A stretch of DNA of 64,000 nt from NCBI GenBank assembly GCA_027036135.1, contig JALVSY010000007.1:252880-316879 (forward strand). Reading direction: 5' to 3'. The DNA comes from Pyrodictiaceae archaeon. GTDB taxonomy: Archaea > Thermoproteota > Thermoprotei_A > Sulfolobales > Pyrodictiaceae. The notes under the pieces are model-generated. The model searched no databases, had not been told where the DNA came from, and worked only from the letters and a program-made list of their open reading frames with translations. Both the position numbers and the translations under genes were made by a program. Numbering within the stretch: position 1 is the first letter of the stretch; every line of letters starts with the position of its first letter. Shown piece by piece: positions 34,606-43,379 of the stretch.

Positions 34606-34767
34606 ATGCCAGGAGCACGCCCGTGCCCTGTTTGCGGTAAAGGCATGTTTAGGAGGAAAGTGCTGCTAGAGCACATTAAGCACGTGCATGGCTGGTACTT
34701 TAAGGAATTCATAGAGCCTAAGGGGAAGGGAGGAGGCGGTGGCAAGAAGAGGAAGGAGAAGTCCTAG
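34606..34767 (+). CDS. Small C2H2 zinc-finger protein
   Basis: This 53-residue protein is too short for common ORF thresholds. It has one complete C2H2 finger, CPVCGKGMFRRKVLLEHIKH-VH (C7-x2-C10-x12-H23-x4-H28), followed by WYFKEF and a Gly/Lys-rich tail ending KKRKEKS. ATG 34606 has AGGTGAG 5 nt upstream and a good TATA box. Single-finger archaeal proteins of this kind are usually taken as DNA/RNA-binding regulators or partners; the target is unknown. T-rich sequence right after the stop (CCTTTTCTGCGCTTTTTG) could terminate it. Confidence 0.8.
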   Translation: MPGARPCPVCGKGMFRRKVLLEHIKHVHGWYFKEFIEPKGKGGGGGKKRKEKS

Positions 34768-34919
34768 CATCCTTTTCTGCGCTTTTTGTCTCATCTCATA
34801 CAATTCTCATAGATTTTATTATCTAAGTTCTTATCCCCCTGGAACACTTGTCTGCGTTGTTCCCGCAACCCTTAATATAAGAGCTATGCGTCTCATCTTT
34901 CCTACTTGGTTAGGCTCTA

Positions 34920-36224
34920 ATGCCTTCTAGTATTCTTAGTGGCCCCTTTAGCTCTGTTGCTATAGTGGGTGCTTCCCCAAAGACGTGGAAGATAGGGGGC
35001 CTTGTACTAAGGAACCTTATTAGCCGTAGATTCCGTGGACGTATTTACCCTGTTAATCCACGCTACGAGGAGATCATGGGGTATAAGTGCTATCCCAGCC
35101 TAGAGAGCCTGCCCGAGGTTCCAGATATTGTCGCTATAGCTGTGCCGGAAAAGGCTGCGCTCCAGGTTTCACGCGAGGCTGCGAGACTGGGTGTTAAGTT
35201 AGCCGTCGTATTCACGAGCGGTGGGCAAGGATTCACCACGAGTCTTAGAAAGCTTGCTAATGAGGCGGGTACACGGATTATAGGGCCTAATTCAGCCGGA
35301 TTAGTCATTGCCAGAGCTGGGCTTTACTTGACTATAGAGTATAGTGCGCCGCCTGGCTCCGTAGCTGTCGTGTCACAGAGCGGTGCTCTTGGCGGGGTAG
35401 CTATGCATTGGCTTAGTCTCTTGTCCTCGGGGGTCTCGTTCTTCACGAGCATTGGTAATATGAGCGATATTAGTGTCTGTGATACCTTTGAGTACGCGGC
35501 CAAGGATGAGGATACCGAGGCTCTTGTGGCCTATATTGAGTGGATACGTGATGGCCAACGCTATATGAGTGCTCTTCGCACACTAGCTAGCCGTGGGAAG
35601 CCAGTATGTATTGTGAAGGGAGGACGAGGCCCTAGGAGTAGTGAGGCTGTGAGAACGCATACCGGTGGCATAGCTACTAGCTACGAGGTGTTTTCTGCTG
35701 CAACGAGGCAGGCTGGAGGCGTTGTAGTGGATGATATCGCTGCAGCTGTGCTCCTATGTGAGGCGAAGAGGAGGCTGAAGCGTCTTGGGAGAAGAGTTGT
35801 CGTGGTTACTAACTCGGGCGGTCTTGGCGTGCTCGCGGCATCCCAGCTGGAGAATGCTGGCTATACCCTCCCGAGGCTTAGTAACAAGGTACTTAGCGAG
35901 ATAAAGAGGATTAAGCCGGAAGGTGTAGCAGGCGCTAACCCGATAGACTTGCAAGGTGATGCATCAATCACACAGCTCGTTGACGCCGCGCTACTATTAT
36001 CATCAAGCGCTATAGCTGATTTAGTCCTGCTCGGCTATGTGCCTACTAGTGCTGAGACCCCGGAGAAAGTATGCAAGGAGCTCACTAGGCTGGCTAGTGC
36101 GGAGAAGCCAGTCATCGTTCTGGCGGAGGGCTATGGCTCGCTTGAAATAACACGATGCGGCTCTAAGGCTGTGCTAGTTGTCCCAGGCACGGGATTGTTC
36201 TCAGCTATTCTCGGCAAGCTATAG
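34920..36224 (+). CDS. acdA: Acetyl-CoA synthetase (ADP-forming), alpha subunit-like
   Basis: This 434-residue subunit has a CoA-binding domain (VAIVGASPKTWKIGG...GRIYPVNPRYEEIMGYKCYPS, 1-130), succinyl-CoA-ligase-like domains with VVSQSGALGG (about 145-154), and the phosphorylated-histidine motif RTHTGG (about 243-248), then VVTNSGGLGV. ACD makes ATP from acyl-CoA in fermentative archaea. The beta (ATP-grasp) subunit is not adjacent, so this is a separate alpha subunit. TATA-like CTTAATATAAG lies about 45 nt before ATG 34920. Confidence 0.85.
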   Translation: MPSSILSGPFSSVAIVGASPKTWKIGGLVLRNLISRRFRGRIYPVNPRYEEIMGYKCYPSLESLPEVPDIVAIAVPEKAALQVSREAARLGVKLAVVFTSGGQGFTTSLRKLANEAGTRIIGPNSAGLVIARAGLYLTIEYSAPPGSVAVVSQSGALGGVAMHWLSLLSSGVSFFTSIGNMSDISVCDTFEYAAKDEDTEALVAYIEWIRDGQRYMSALRTLASRGKPVCIVKGGRGPRSSEAVRTHTGGIATSYEVFSAATRQAGGVVVDDIAAAVLLCEAKRRLKRLGRRVVVVTNSGGLGVLAASQLENAGYTLPRLSNKVLSEIKRIKPEGVAGANPIDLQGDASITQLVDAALLLSSSAIADLVLLGYVPTSAETPEKVCKELTRLASAEKPVIVLAEGYGSLEITRCGSKAVLVVPGTGLFSAILGKL

Positions 36225-37730
36225 TTCTTGGGGACCGAGAGCGCTATGTAGAAGTGCTTTACGCATCTTTTCCAAGATATTAGGCGGAATAGTTGTCATG
36301 AACGGTGCCATGTACTTGTACTTTGCTGCCTCAATTACCGCGTCTCTGTCCCCACCAGCATCCATGTATCCTTTTACGAGGCTTTCTGCGCGCTCTGCTG
36401 GGTTCTTGGTGTTATAGAGTAACGAATAGTATAGTGCGACTGCTATATCGAATGCTTTCTCGGATACCGTTCTTGCCTCCCTGGCTTGCTCGAGGTCAAC
36501 GAGGTATAGGTTCTTCCCGTCGTAGATAAAGTTGCTCGGATTAGTATCCCATAGACTTACTCCGTCGCGGTGTAATGATGCAAGTATTTCCCCAAGAGAA
36601 TAGAATAGGGACTCGGTATCACTCCCTTCCTGCAATATGATAGATAAGTCTTCCCCATCGATATAAGTATAGGCAGCTATTCGGCGCCGCGGATCCACAA
36701 GAATAGGTTTGGGAACATTGTACCCCAGCTCGCTTAGTAGCCTATTGTAATAGTACTCGTTGTTGAGCCTTGCACGAGTGCCGAGAATCGGCTTAGGAAG
36801 CGGGAGTGAGAGTATTACAGCCACTATCCACTTAAATGCAGTTATGTCGCGATACCTCTTCACAACTGCTGGCCGAATACCGTTTACCTCTAGTGTAACA
36901 GCACTACGCACTAGACCAGCTCTCTTTGTCATAGGCTTGTTCTTCTTTATTAACTTGCTCAGCCCGGTTAACGCGTATAACTGCTCATAGAAATCAAGTA
37001 GCTTCGTCGCAACATGGGCAGCGTCGAGCCGGGTAAGTAGCAGGGGGTCCCTTAGCAACGGATGCGGCTTATACGATATACTTTCTATTAGTAGTGACCC
37101 CGGTATAGCTTGTATAATCGAGGGGGAAGCTAGCTCTGTGGCAATACGCGTCATCGTTGCTATTCTTGTTGATATTTTCTTCTCGGCGCTCTTCCTGTCC
37201 TGCAACAAGTGCAATAACGATCCCAGCAGAATAAGCCTAGGAAACTGCTCGAAGCCCTCTTCCCTAAGACAATTATATACCATTCCGTGAAGCCAAGAAT
37301 AGTATTCATTATCTCTAAGATACTCGCTGAACACTATTTTAAACCATGTATAAATTGTTTGGAGCCTCGAGATCCTCGCCACTATGGGATAAATTGCCGA
37401 GACCAATAATCTCTCTGCGTTTCTTTGAAATATTTTCTTCAGACCACTATATTCCTCAACTAGTATTCGTAAATAGTACTCACAAAATAATTTCTCAGCA
37501 AGACTCTTGTCTCCTACTACGTCTAGTGGCTTAAGGAGAACGAATGGTGCTATAGTCTCGCCTAAAGCTGATTCATGTATGTCGCGGTTAAGGGTCTCAG
37601 CGCTTGTACCGAAGACTATTTCCTCGCCTTGCCTCGCTAGGCAATAACGTTCACTTTCTAGAAGCATAATCTCGAATGCATAGCTTCCCACACGGTACCG
37701 TAGACTTAGCAGCGGCTTTGGGCATTCCAC
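36219..37730 (-). CDS. Protein kinase-fold protein with novel N-terminal domain
   Basis: 503 residues. The C-terminal half has kinase features: AVVKRYRD (candidate ATP lysine, about 285), AAYTYIDGEDL (hinge region), a catalytic-loop-like LWDTNPSNF with D395 and N400, and LVDLE with D412 as metal ligand in place of DFG. This resembles small-molecule or lipopolysaccharide-type (Kdo/RIO/ABC1-like) kinases rather than standard Ser/Thr kinases. The N-terminal 270 residues are helical and match no family I recognise. GTG 37730 has GGGGA 8 nt upstream. It overlaps acdA tail-to-tail by 6 bp. Confidence 0.65.
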   Translation of the reverse strand: MECPKPLLSLRYRVGSYAFEIMLLESERYCLARQGEEIVFGTSAETLNRDIHESALGETIAPFVLLKPLDVVGDKSLAEKLFCEYYLRILVEEYSGLKKIFQRNAERLLVSAIYPIVARISRLQTIYTWFKIVFSEYLRDNEYYSWLHGMVYNCLREEGFEQFPRLILLGSLLHLLQDRKSAEKKISTRIATMTRIATELASPSIIQAIPGSLLIESISYKPHPLLRDPLLLTRLDAAHVATKLLDFYEQLYALTGLSKLIKKNKPMTKRAGLVRSAVTLEVNGIRPAVVKRYRDITAFKWIVAVILSLPLPKPILGTRARLNNEYYYNRLLSELGYNVPKPILVDPRRRIAAYTYIDGEDLSIILQEGSDTESLFYSLGEILASLHRDGVSLWDTNPSNFIYDGKNLYLVDLEQAREARTVSEKAFDIAVALYYSLLYNTKNPAERAESLVKGYMDAGGDRDAVIEAAKYKYMAPFMTTIPPNILEKMRKALLHSALGPQEL

Positions 37731-37902
37731 ACTTATTTCCCCTTCTCTATATTGGAGCTACTGGCTTAATTCTGGAGACCCGCTTGTAGAAAATATACTA
37801 GCATCATGTTCGTTATTTTTCCAGTTAAACGAAGTGGTCTAGAGAGGGCTAAATTACTAAAACTTTTACTGAACAGCAACTATAATTGGAGGTAAACAAG
37901 AC

Positions 37903-38352
37903 ATGATACTCCTTAGAAAAAGGAGGGCTATTCCACTCCGAGCTGAGGATGTAATGACCCAACCTCCTGTTACCGTAACGATGGATACTTCTTTGCGCAA
38001 AATATCCGAGATTATGATAGATAAACGAATAGGCAGCGTACTCGTAGTAGATGAGGAGGGAAAGCTTAGAGGTATAGTAACGGAGAGAGATATAGTATTT
38101 GCCTGCTCACAGGGATGGAATGCAGATGAGAGAAAAGCCTGGGAGGTAATGACGGAGAACCCTATTATCGTGAAGAGAGACGAGAATATACTTGAGGTAA
38201 TTAGGAAGATGAGAGACGTTAACGTGAGACACATACCCGTAGTAGATGAGGAAGGCAAACCTGTCGGTGTTATATCGTCGCGTGACGTACTAGACATAAT
38301 ATTGACTATCATGGGGCTTGCATCAGCTATTAAGGAGGCAGCTGGTCTCTGA
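37903..38352 (+). CDS. Tandem CBS-domain protein
   Basis: This 149-residue protein consists almost entirely of two CBS motifs (a Bateman module): VMTQPPVTVTMDTSLRKISEIM...GSVLVVDEEGKLRGIVTERDIV and VMTENPIIVKRDENILEVIRKM...RHIPVVDEEGKPVGVISSRDVLD. Such proteins bind adenine nucleotides or SAM and regulate partner enzymes or transporters. ATG 37903 has GGAGGT 9-10 nt upstream. It overlaps the HDAC-like gene tail-to-tail by 23 bp. Confidence 0.9.
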   Translation: MILLRKRRAIPLRAEDVMTQPPVTVTMDTSLRKISEIMIDKRIGSVLVVDEEGKLRGIVTERDIVFACSQGWNADERKAWEVMTENPIIVKRDENILEVIRKMRDVNVRHIPVVDEEGKPVGVISSRDVLDIILTIMGLASAIKEAAGL

Positions 38353-39409
38353 GAGCCTTTTCCACATTTTTCCTTGTTTCCTCAAAGTTTTCGAGAGCTT
38401 GGCTCCATATACTGTTGCTGCTCTTAGTGCTATCCTCGCTGTAAGGGTTTTGGAGCCCCAGTAACCCTGCTAGGAAGGCTGGAAGGGCCCTTTCTAACCC
38501 CTCTAGGTACCCGCCCTCAAATACTACGAGGTACTTGGCTCCCAGCTGTCTCAGCTTCATACCTATATGATAATAAGTAGTTGTTGATAAGTTAAGCAAG
38601 CCTAAACCATCATCTCGATATGCGTCAAAACCAGCGTCAATAACGACGTACTCTGGATACCCATAGATGTCTAGTACTAGGTCTAGCGCTTTATCGAAGA
38701 GGGCTATGTATGCATCATCGCCTGCACCTGGCGGAACTAGGATGTTTATTTTCGTGCCCTTAGCCTCTCCCTCGCCTATCTGCCAAGGCCACCCTGTACC
38801 AGGGTATATTGTTGAGGGATCCTGGTGTAGATCAAGGTGTATTATATCAGGGTTATCATACAATATTTCCTGAGTACCATTGCCGTGATGCAGGTCGAAG
38901 TCGATTACAAGGACCTTGCGGGGCCTCGATAGCCTTGCTAAGTGTACCGCTGTCAATGCTGATACATTGAATATGCAGAAGCCGAGTGTCGGTGCACCCA
39001 TTGCGACACCGTATCTACCTGCATGATGACCAGGCGGCCTACCTGGGACAAATACTACGCGGTATTTATTCTCGGCTAGCTCATTTGCACCGTCTAATAC
39101 CGCTTCCGCATAGCGGATGGCTGCCTGGAATGTATACTCGTTCGCATACGTGTCGGGATCGACGAGCCCGCCGCCTTTTTCTGATAGCTCACGTATTCTT
39201 GCCACGTATTCGCAGCTATGTATTTCACATAATCTCTCCTCGGTCCAGGGACTCAGCCTTGGAGAGCAATGGTCGGCTAATGTGTAAAGCCTAGTAGCTT
39301 TCAGTGCGCTTATTACCCTTGTGAGGCGCTGCGGGGACTCCATGTGCGCTCCAGTAGGGTCATCGTGGAGTTTGAAAACATCGTCGTATAGGATGAGCAT
39401 TTCGTGCAT
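38330..39409 (-). CDS. Histone deacetylase-superfamily protein
   Basis: This 359-residue zinc-dependent deacylase (HDAC/AcuC/polyamine deacetylase superfamily) has the active-site signatures RPPGHHAG, DFDLHHGNGTQEI (metal-binding Asp and His), HLDLHQDPSTIYPGTG and FEGGYLEGL. Crenarchaea of this group generally lack eukaryote-type histones; likely substrates are acetylated Alba, polyamines or small molecules (inference). A TATA-like TTTTATAC only about 20 nt upstream suggests a leaderless start, which would favour the inner ATG 39400 (MLILYDD) over ATG 39409. Confidence 0.87.
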   Translation of the reverse strand: MHEMLILYDDVFKLHDDPTGAHMESPQRLTRVISALKATRLYTLADHCSPRLSPWTEERLCEIHSCEYVARIRELSEKGGGLVDPDTYANEYTFQAAIRYAEAVLDGANELAENKYRVVFVPGRPPGHHAGRYGVAMGAPTLGFCIFNVSALTAVHLARLSRPRKVLVIDFDLHHGNGTQEILYDNPDIIHLDLHQDPSTIYPGTGWPWQIGEGEAKGTKINILVPPGAGDDAYIALFDKALDLVLDIYGYPEYVVIDAGFDAYRDDGLGLLNLSTTTYYHIGMKLRQLGAKYLVVFEGGYLEGLERALPAFLAGLLGLQNPYSEDSTKSSNSIWSQALENFEETRKNVEKALRDQLPP

Positions 39410-39550
39410 CGCGTCTAGCCCCGTATAAAACGGTAGAGCTTCAATGGGTAGAAAAGTGCTTACTATGGGGTTGTGATGAAAATAATTGTGGAAAAGCGTA
39501 GAGTAAATGTTCTTGGCCGACGTTGAGGTAAAAATATTCCGTGCCGAGCG

Positions 39551-41767
39551 CTAGTAGGGTGTTATAAAGTCCTCGGGCTTTGGCGGCTCTGGTGGTAGTC
39601 CTTTCCTCTCCCTGATCTTCCTTATTAAGTCCATCAGCATGTTGTCTGGTACTGGTGCCCATCTGCTGAACTCTGTGCCCCAGAAGGCTCTGCCCTGGGT
39701 AGCGCTTCTTAGCTCAGCTGCTAAGTCGAAGCTCTCCGCCACTGGTATCTCCGCGATAACTCTCATTACCACACCGTGCTCTTTCATGTCTATTATCTTT
39801 CCACGCTTCCTGGATATTACCGCTATTACGTTGCTTAGGTACTCTTGCGGCACGCGTATATCTAGCTTCTGTATCGGCTCTAGAAGCGTTGGCTTCGAGG
39901 TTAGTATGCCAGCGTAGATAGCGTTTCTCACTGCTGGGTAGATCTGGGCTGGTCCTCTGTGCGCTGGGTCCTCATGTATAACTGCATCGTGGAGAATTAC
40001 CTTGATTCCTCTTACTGGCTCCTTTGCTAGTGGGCCCTCCTTCATGGCTAGGCGGAAGCCTTGTATAATTGTGTCCTTGACTTCTCTTAGGTGCTGCACA
40101 CCTGTGGTCTTGTCTATGAATATGTTGAAGTTTTCGTCTATTGCCCATATTCTTTTTGCTTCGTCGTAGTCCCATCCGGCCTTGTCTCTTAGTATCCTGG
40201 CTCTCTCCTGCGGCTCTTGGTCTTCGCTTATTTCGCCGCTTTGTATGAGCTTTATTGTCTCCTCGTTGAGCGGCTCTACGCTTATGTATAGCTTGTTGTG
40301 CTTATTGGGGCTCTTGCCCTCGAATACCTGGCTCTTAGTTCTGATTGTCTCACGGTACACTACTATTGGCGGGCTAGTCTTTACCTCAAGGCCGTAGGTC
40401 TCTTTGAGCCACCACAGCGCTATCTCTATGTGCAGCGGGCCCATACCGCTGAGCAGGTACTCTCCGGTCTCCTGGTTTATCTTGACCTGGAGGCTTGGGT
40501 CCTCTATTGTCAGCTTGTAGAGGGCATCGATTAGCTTCGGTAGATCCTTGGGGTTCTTAGGCTCTATTGCGACTGTTACTACTGGCTCTGATACGAACTG
40601 GAGCCGCTCGAATGGTGGAACTTTGTCCTTGAGGTCAACTGATACTACTGTTTCACCCGTCCTAGCATCCTCAAGGCCTAGTGTTGCCGCTATGTTTCCG
40701 GCAGGGATCTCGTCAACGACCTCGCGGTCAGGGCCCATATAGATGCTTACCTGTAGCACTTTTGCTGTCTTGCGCGCGTTTATTAGCCAGACCTCGTCGC
40801 CCTGCCTAAGTGTTCCGCTGAATATACGCCCAGTTGCTACTAGTCTTCTTATCCTTGGGTCAACCCTCATAAATGACACAGCGTATACGAGTGGGCCGTT
40901 CGGGTCCGCCTCCATCATTGCCTTGCCGACATCGCTGTTGATGTCTCCCTTCCATATCTTCGGTATACGATACCTCTGTGCCTCTCTCGGGTTCGGTATG
41001 AACTTTACTACTGCGTCTAGGAGTACCTCGTGTAGTGGCGCGACCTTTGTTGCGAACTCTTCTACTGCTTCCTTGCCACGGTTATAGGTTTCGATTATGT
41101 CGCTGAACTTCACGCCTTTCTTCTGGGCAGCTGGTATGCTTATGCCCCACTTGTCACGAGCACTACCGAATATCACCATACCACTCGTCGGGTCGAGTTG
41201 CCACTTCTTCTTGAACTCGCCATCAGCATAGATGCTTATAAGATAGTTTATCTCCTTGATTATCTCAACGAACCGCTGCTGTATCTGCTGAGGAGTATAC
41301 TTCAGCTCCTTGATGAGCCTATCAACCTTGTTAATGAAGAGTATCGGCCTTACTCTTTCCTCGAGGCTCTGGCGGAGCACTGTCTCGGTCTGAGGCATAA
41401 CACCTTCAACAGCATCAACTACTAGTATCGCACCATCCATGAGCCTAAGGCTTCTCGTAACATGGCTCGAGAAGTCTACGTGGCCAGGCGTGTCTACGAG
41501 GTTAATCACATAGGGTCTGCCCTGGTACTCGTGATAGAGGCTAATATTAGCAGCCTTTACTGTTATACCACGCTGCTGCTCAACTTTTAGATAGTCTAGG
41601 GCAAGCGCTTCTCCAGCAATACGCTGCGAGATTATACCAGCCGCTGCTAGTAGGCTATCACTAGTAGTTGTCTTACCGTGATCAACGTGTGCAACGATAC
41701 CAATGTTTCTTACCTGTTCTATGTTTCTCATTATCTTTAGGATTTCCTCAACATGCTTGACTCGCAT
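39551..41767 (-). CDS. fusA: Translation elongation factor EF-2
   Basis: This 738-residue ribosomal translocase GTPase has G1 AHVDHGKTT, switch region [12 protein letters not shown]3 DTPGH and G4 NKVD, then the archaeal/eukaryotic domains II-V. The diphthamide histidine lies in [14 protein letters not shown]. No intein or frameshift is seen. ATG 41767 has AGGGG 6-8 nt upstream and a TATA-like CTTATAACC about 40 nt upstream. It is head-to-head with the ferritin-like gene. Confidence 0.96.
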   Translation of the reverse strand: MRVKHVEEILKIMRNIEQVRNIGIVAHVDHGKTTTSDSLLAAAGIISQRIAGEALALDYLKVEQQRGITVKAANISLYHEYQGRPYVINLVDTPGHVDFSSHVTRSLRLMDGAILVVDAVEGVMPQTETVLRQSLEERVRPILFINKVDRLIKELKYTPQQIQQRFVEIIKEINYLISIYADGEFKKKWQLDPTSGMVIFGSARDKWGISIPAAQKKGVKFSDIIETYNRGKEAVEEFATKVAPLHEVLLDAVVKFIPNPREAQRYRIPKIWKGDINSDVGKAMMEADPNGPLVYAVSFMRVDPRIRRLVATGRIFSGTLRQGDEVWLINARKTAKVLQVSIYMGPDREVVDEIPAGNIAATLGLEDARTGETVVSVDLKDKVPPFERLQFVSEPVVTVAIEPKNPKDLPKLIDALYKLTIEDPSLQVKINQETGEYLLSGMGPLHIEIALWWLKETYGLEVKTSPPIVVYRETIRTKSQVFEGKSPNKHNKLYISVEPLNEETIKLIQSGEISEDQEPQERARILRDKAGWDYDEAKRIWAIDENFNIFIDKTTGVQHLREVKDTIIQGFRLAMKEGPLAKEPVRGIKVILHDAVIHEDPAHRGPAQIYPAVRNAIYAGILTSKPTLLEPIQKLDIRVPQEYLSNVIAVISRKRGKIIDMKEHGVVMRVIAEIPVAESFDLAAELRSATQGRAFWGTEFSRWAPVPDNMLMDLIRKIRERKGLPPEPPKPEDFITPY

Positions 41768-41965
41768 AGCTTAACCCCTACACCCAGTGTGGGCAAAACC
41801 GAGTCCGGGTTATAAGCACTGGTATTACATGGTGTTCCAATTGAGGGAATAAGAGCCTAGCTGCGATGAATACACGATATCGCTTAATACTATTAAACAC
41901 CTAAACAAATCTAGTGGAGCTAAACATCCTTCTCCGAAACCTTTTACAAGAGAGGTGACGCATCT

Positions 41966-42451
41966 GTGGCGGATATAAAAGAACTCATAACCTATTTCCG
42001 CGAAGAAGCAAAGAGAGAAAGAGAATACTCCAAGCGACTCGAGGAAACAGCTTCAAAATCCCACAATATAATGCTGAAGACCCTAATGAAAGCAGTGTCT
42101 CTCGATTCGCTCAAACATGCGCTAATATATGAAGCCCTTGCTGATCTACTGGAAAATCCGCGGCTTGTCACGGAGCAAGAATCCGAGGAAATAATTAAGG
42201 AAATAGAAAGACACATAGAGGAAGAGAGGGAAGCCATAGAGGAGCTAAACAAGCTGCTTAAGGATGAACGGATAAAGGGCAATTCTGCTGCAGTCTTCCT
42301 AATAGAGCTAATGCTAAGAGACGAGAACTTCCACCACGCGCTACTTAGGAAACTGCACGATGCCGTGGTAAAGCCTCTCGTGTTTAGTGAGTCTGATTAC
42401 TGGGAAGCTGTATGGAGGGATGCTATCTGGCATGGGGCTCCAGGAGGCTAA
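41966..42451 (+). CDS. Ferritin-like four-helix protein, unknown
   Basis: 161 residues, almost wholly helical and Glu-rich, with spaced acidic/His pairs reminiscent of ferritin/rubrerythrin helices: DSLKHALIYEALADL, EIERHIEEEREAIEEL and LMLRDENFHHALLRKLHDA (E-N-F-H-H). These could form a di-metal site, but not all canonical E-x2-H positions are certain, so the fold assignment is tentative. GTG 41966 has AGGTGA 7 nt upstream. Divergent from EF-2 with 198 nt between. Confidence 0.6.
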   Translation: MADIKELITYFREEAKREREYSKRLEETASKSHNIMLKTLMKAVSLDSLKHALIYEALADLLENPRLVTEQESEEIIKEIERHIEEEREAIEELNKLLKDERIKGNSAAVFLIELMLRDENFHHALLRKLHDAVVKPLVFSESDYWEAVWRDAIWHGAPGG

Positions 42452-42585
42452 ACGTGTAACTCCTTTCTTTTTACCATAGTTCTCCGGCATCGATTAACAC
42501 TAACTAGATAAGAACCAGTTCTTAGTTCACACACGTTTTCTTATCACTATAAGGGGAGTATTAGCAAAAACGTATTAGTCCGGAT

Positions 42586-43095
42586 TTAGAAGAATCTTCG
42601 TCTCCTACCGCGTGGTCTCTGGAGCATTGTTGTTAGCTCTATCTGTGCATCAAGAGCCGCTACCTTTGGCTTGTACTCCTCTATGGCTGCTGCCAATTTC
42701 TCGTAGTATTCTTTATCAAGGATTTTTTCTAGAAACTCCTTACCATCATTAGTTAGGCGTAGTTTCTTGGTCCGAGGATCGGTTTCCGCTAACCCCACAT
42801 ATAATAGAGCGACAACATCCTCGTGTAATTCCTTAGATGTTGGTACATCTCCTATAACATAGAAGTTATAGCCAAGATCTAGGCCTTTCTCTGTCTGGAG
42901 CCAGTATATCAAGTGCGCTAAGCTTCTCTCGTATATACCGCCTTGGTCTTCCATAGCCTTGAGCACCATGAGTAGTTTCCTCTTTCTTTCATCTTTCTCA
43001 ACCTTATCCCTTGTAACTACTGGTCGTGTTACTATGACGAGTTCCTTCTTGGTCCCACTGACTGGTTCTTTTTTCTTTTTATCAGACTTAGCCAT
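42586..43095 (-). CDS. Winged-helix protein, unknown
   Basis: 169 residues: a Lys-rich N-terminus (MAKSDKKKKEP), a region with winged-helix character (LLMVLKAMEDQGGIYERSLAHLIYWL...LHEDVVALLYVGLAETDPRTKKLRLTNDGKEFLEKIL), and an Arg-rich C-terminus (QRPRGRRRRFF). The helix-turn-helix followed by a beta-wing with TNDGKEFL is typical of archaeal wHTH regulators or nucleic-acid-binding proteins. No DNA target is known. Confidence 0.6.
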   Translation of the reverse strand: MAKSDKKKKEPVSGTKKELVIVTRPVVTRDKVEKDERKRKLLMVLKAMEDQGGIYERSLAHLIYWLQTEKGLDLGYNFYVIGDVPTSKELHEDVVALLYVGLAETDPRTKKLRLTNDGKEFLEKILDKEYYEKLAAAIEEYKPKVAALDAQIELTTMLQRPRGRRRRFF

Positions 43096-43177
43096 AACGA
43101 GCCCCTCGTTCGCCCGATGATTAGAGAGAGCCCCAGGTAGGGTCTTAGCAATGCCCTTCTATCAAAAAGCTAACGTT

Positions 43178-43256
43178 ACTATCGGGGCGCCAGGCTGTCA
43201 TCATAGTCCCTTTAATCTTGCGCTGTTCAGCCTCTAGTGCAATCCTCATTTCGCTG
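43178..43256 (-). ncRNA. Possible C/D box guide RNA (weak)
   Basis: On the minus strand: C-like ATGAGGA (43243-43249), a 12-nt guide (43231-43242), D' CTGA (43227-43230), a 22-nt linker, C' ATGATGA (43198-43204), a 12-nt guide (43186-43197) and D-like CCGA (43182-43185). Both guides have the 12-nt length typical of archaeal sRNAs, but C and D each deviate by one base and the linker is long. No rRNA target was recognised. It lies in the gene-free stretch 43096-43379, whose rest shows only a GC-rich CGCCGAGGCGGCG repeat. Confidence 0.35.
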
Positions 43257-43379
43257 CATTAGATAGAGTAAAGGATTGTGGATGACGACAATTCGTCTCC
43301 CTGCTCATTCGTCGCCGAGGCGGCGGTGTTGCAGGGGCCCTGACCCCCAGTAAATATTATGATACCTTTAATGGCGGGA

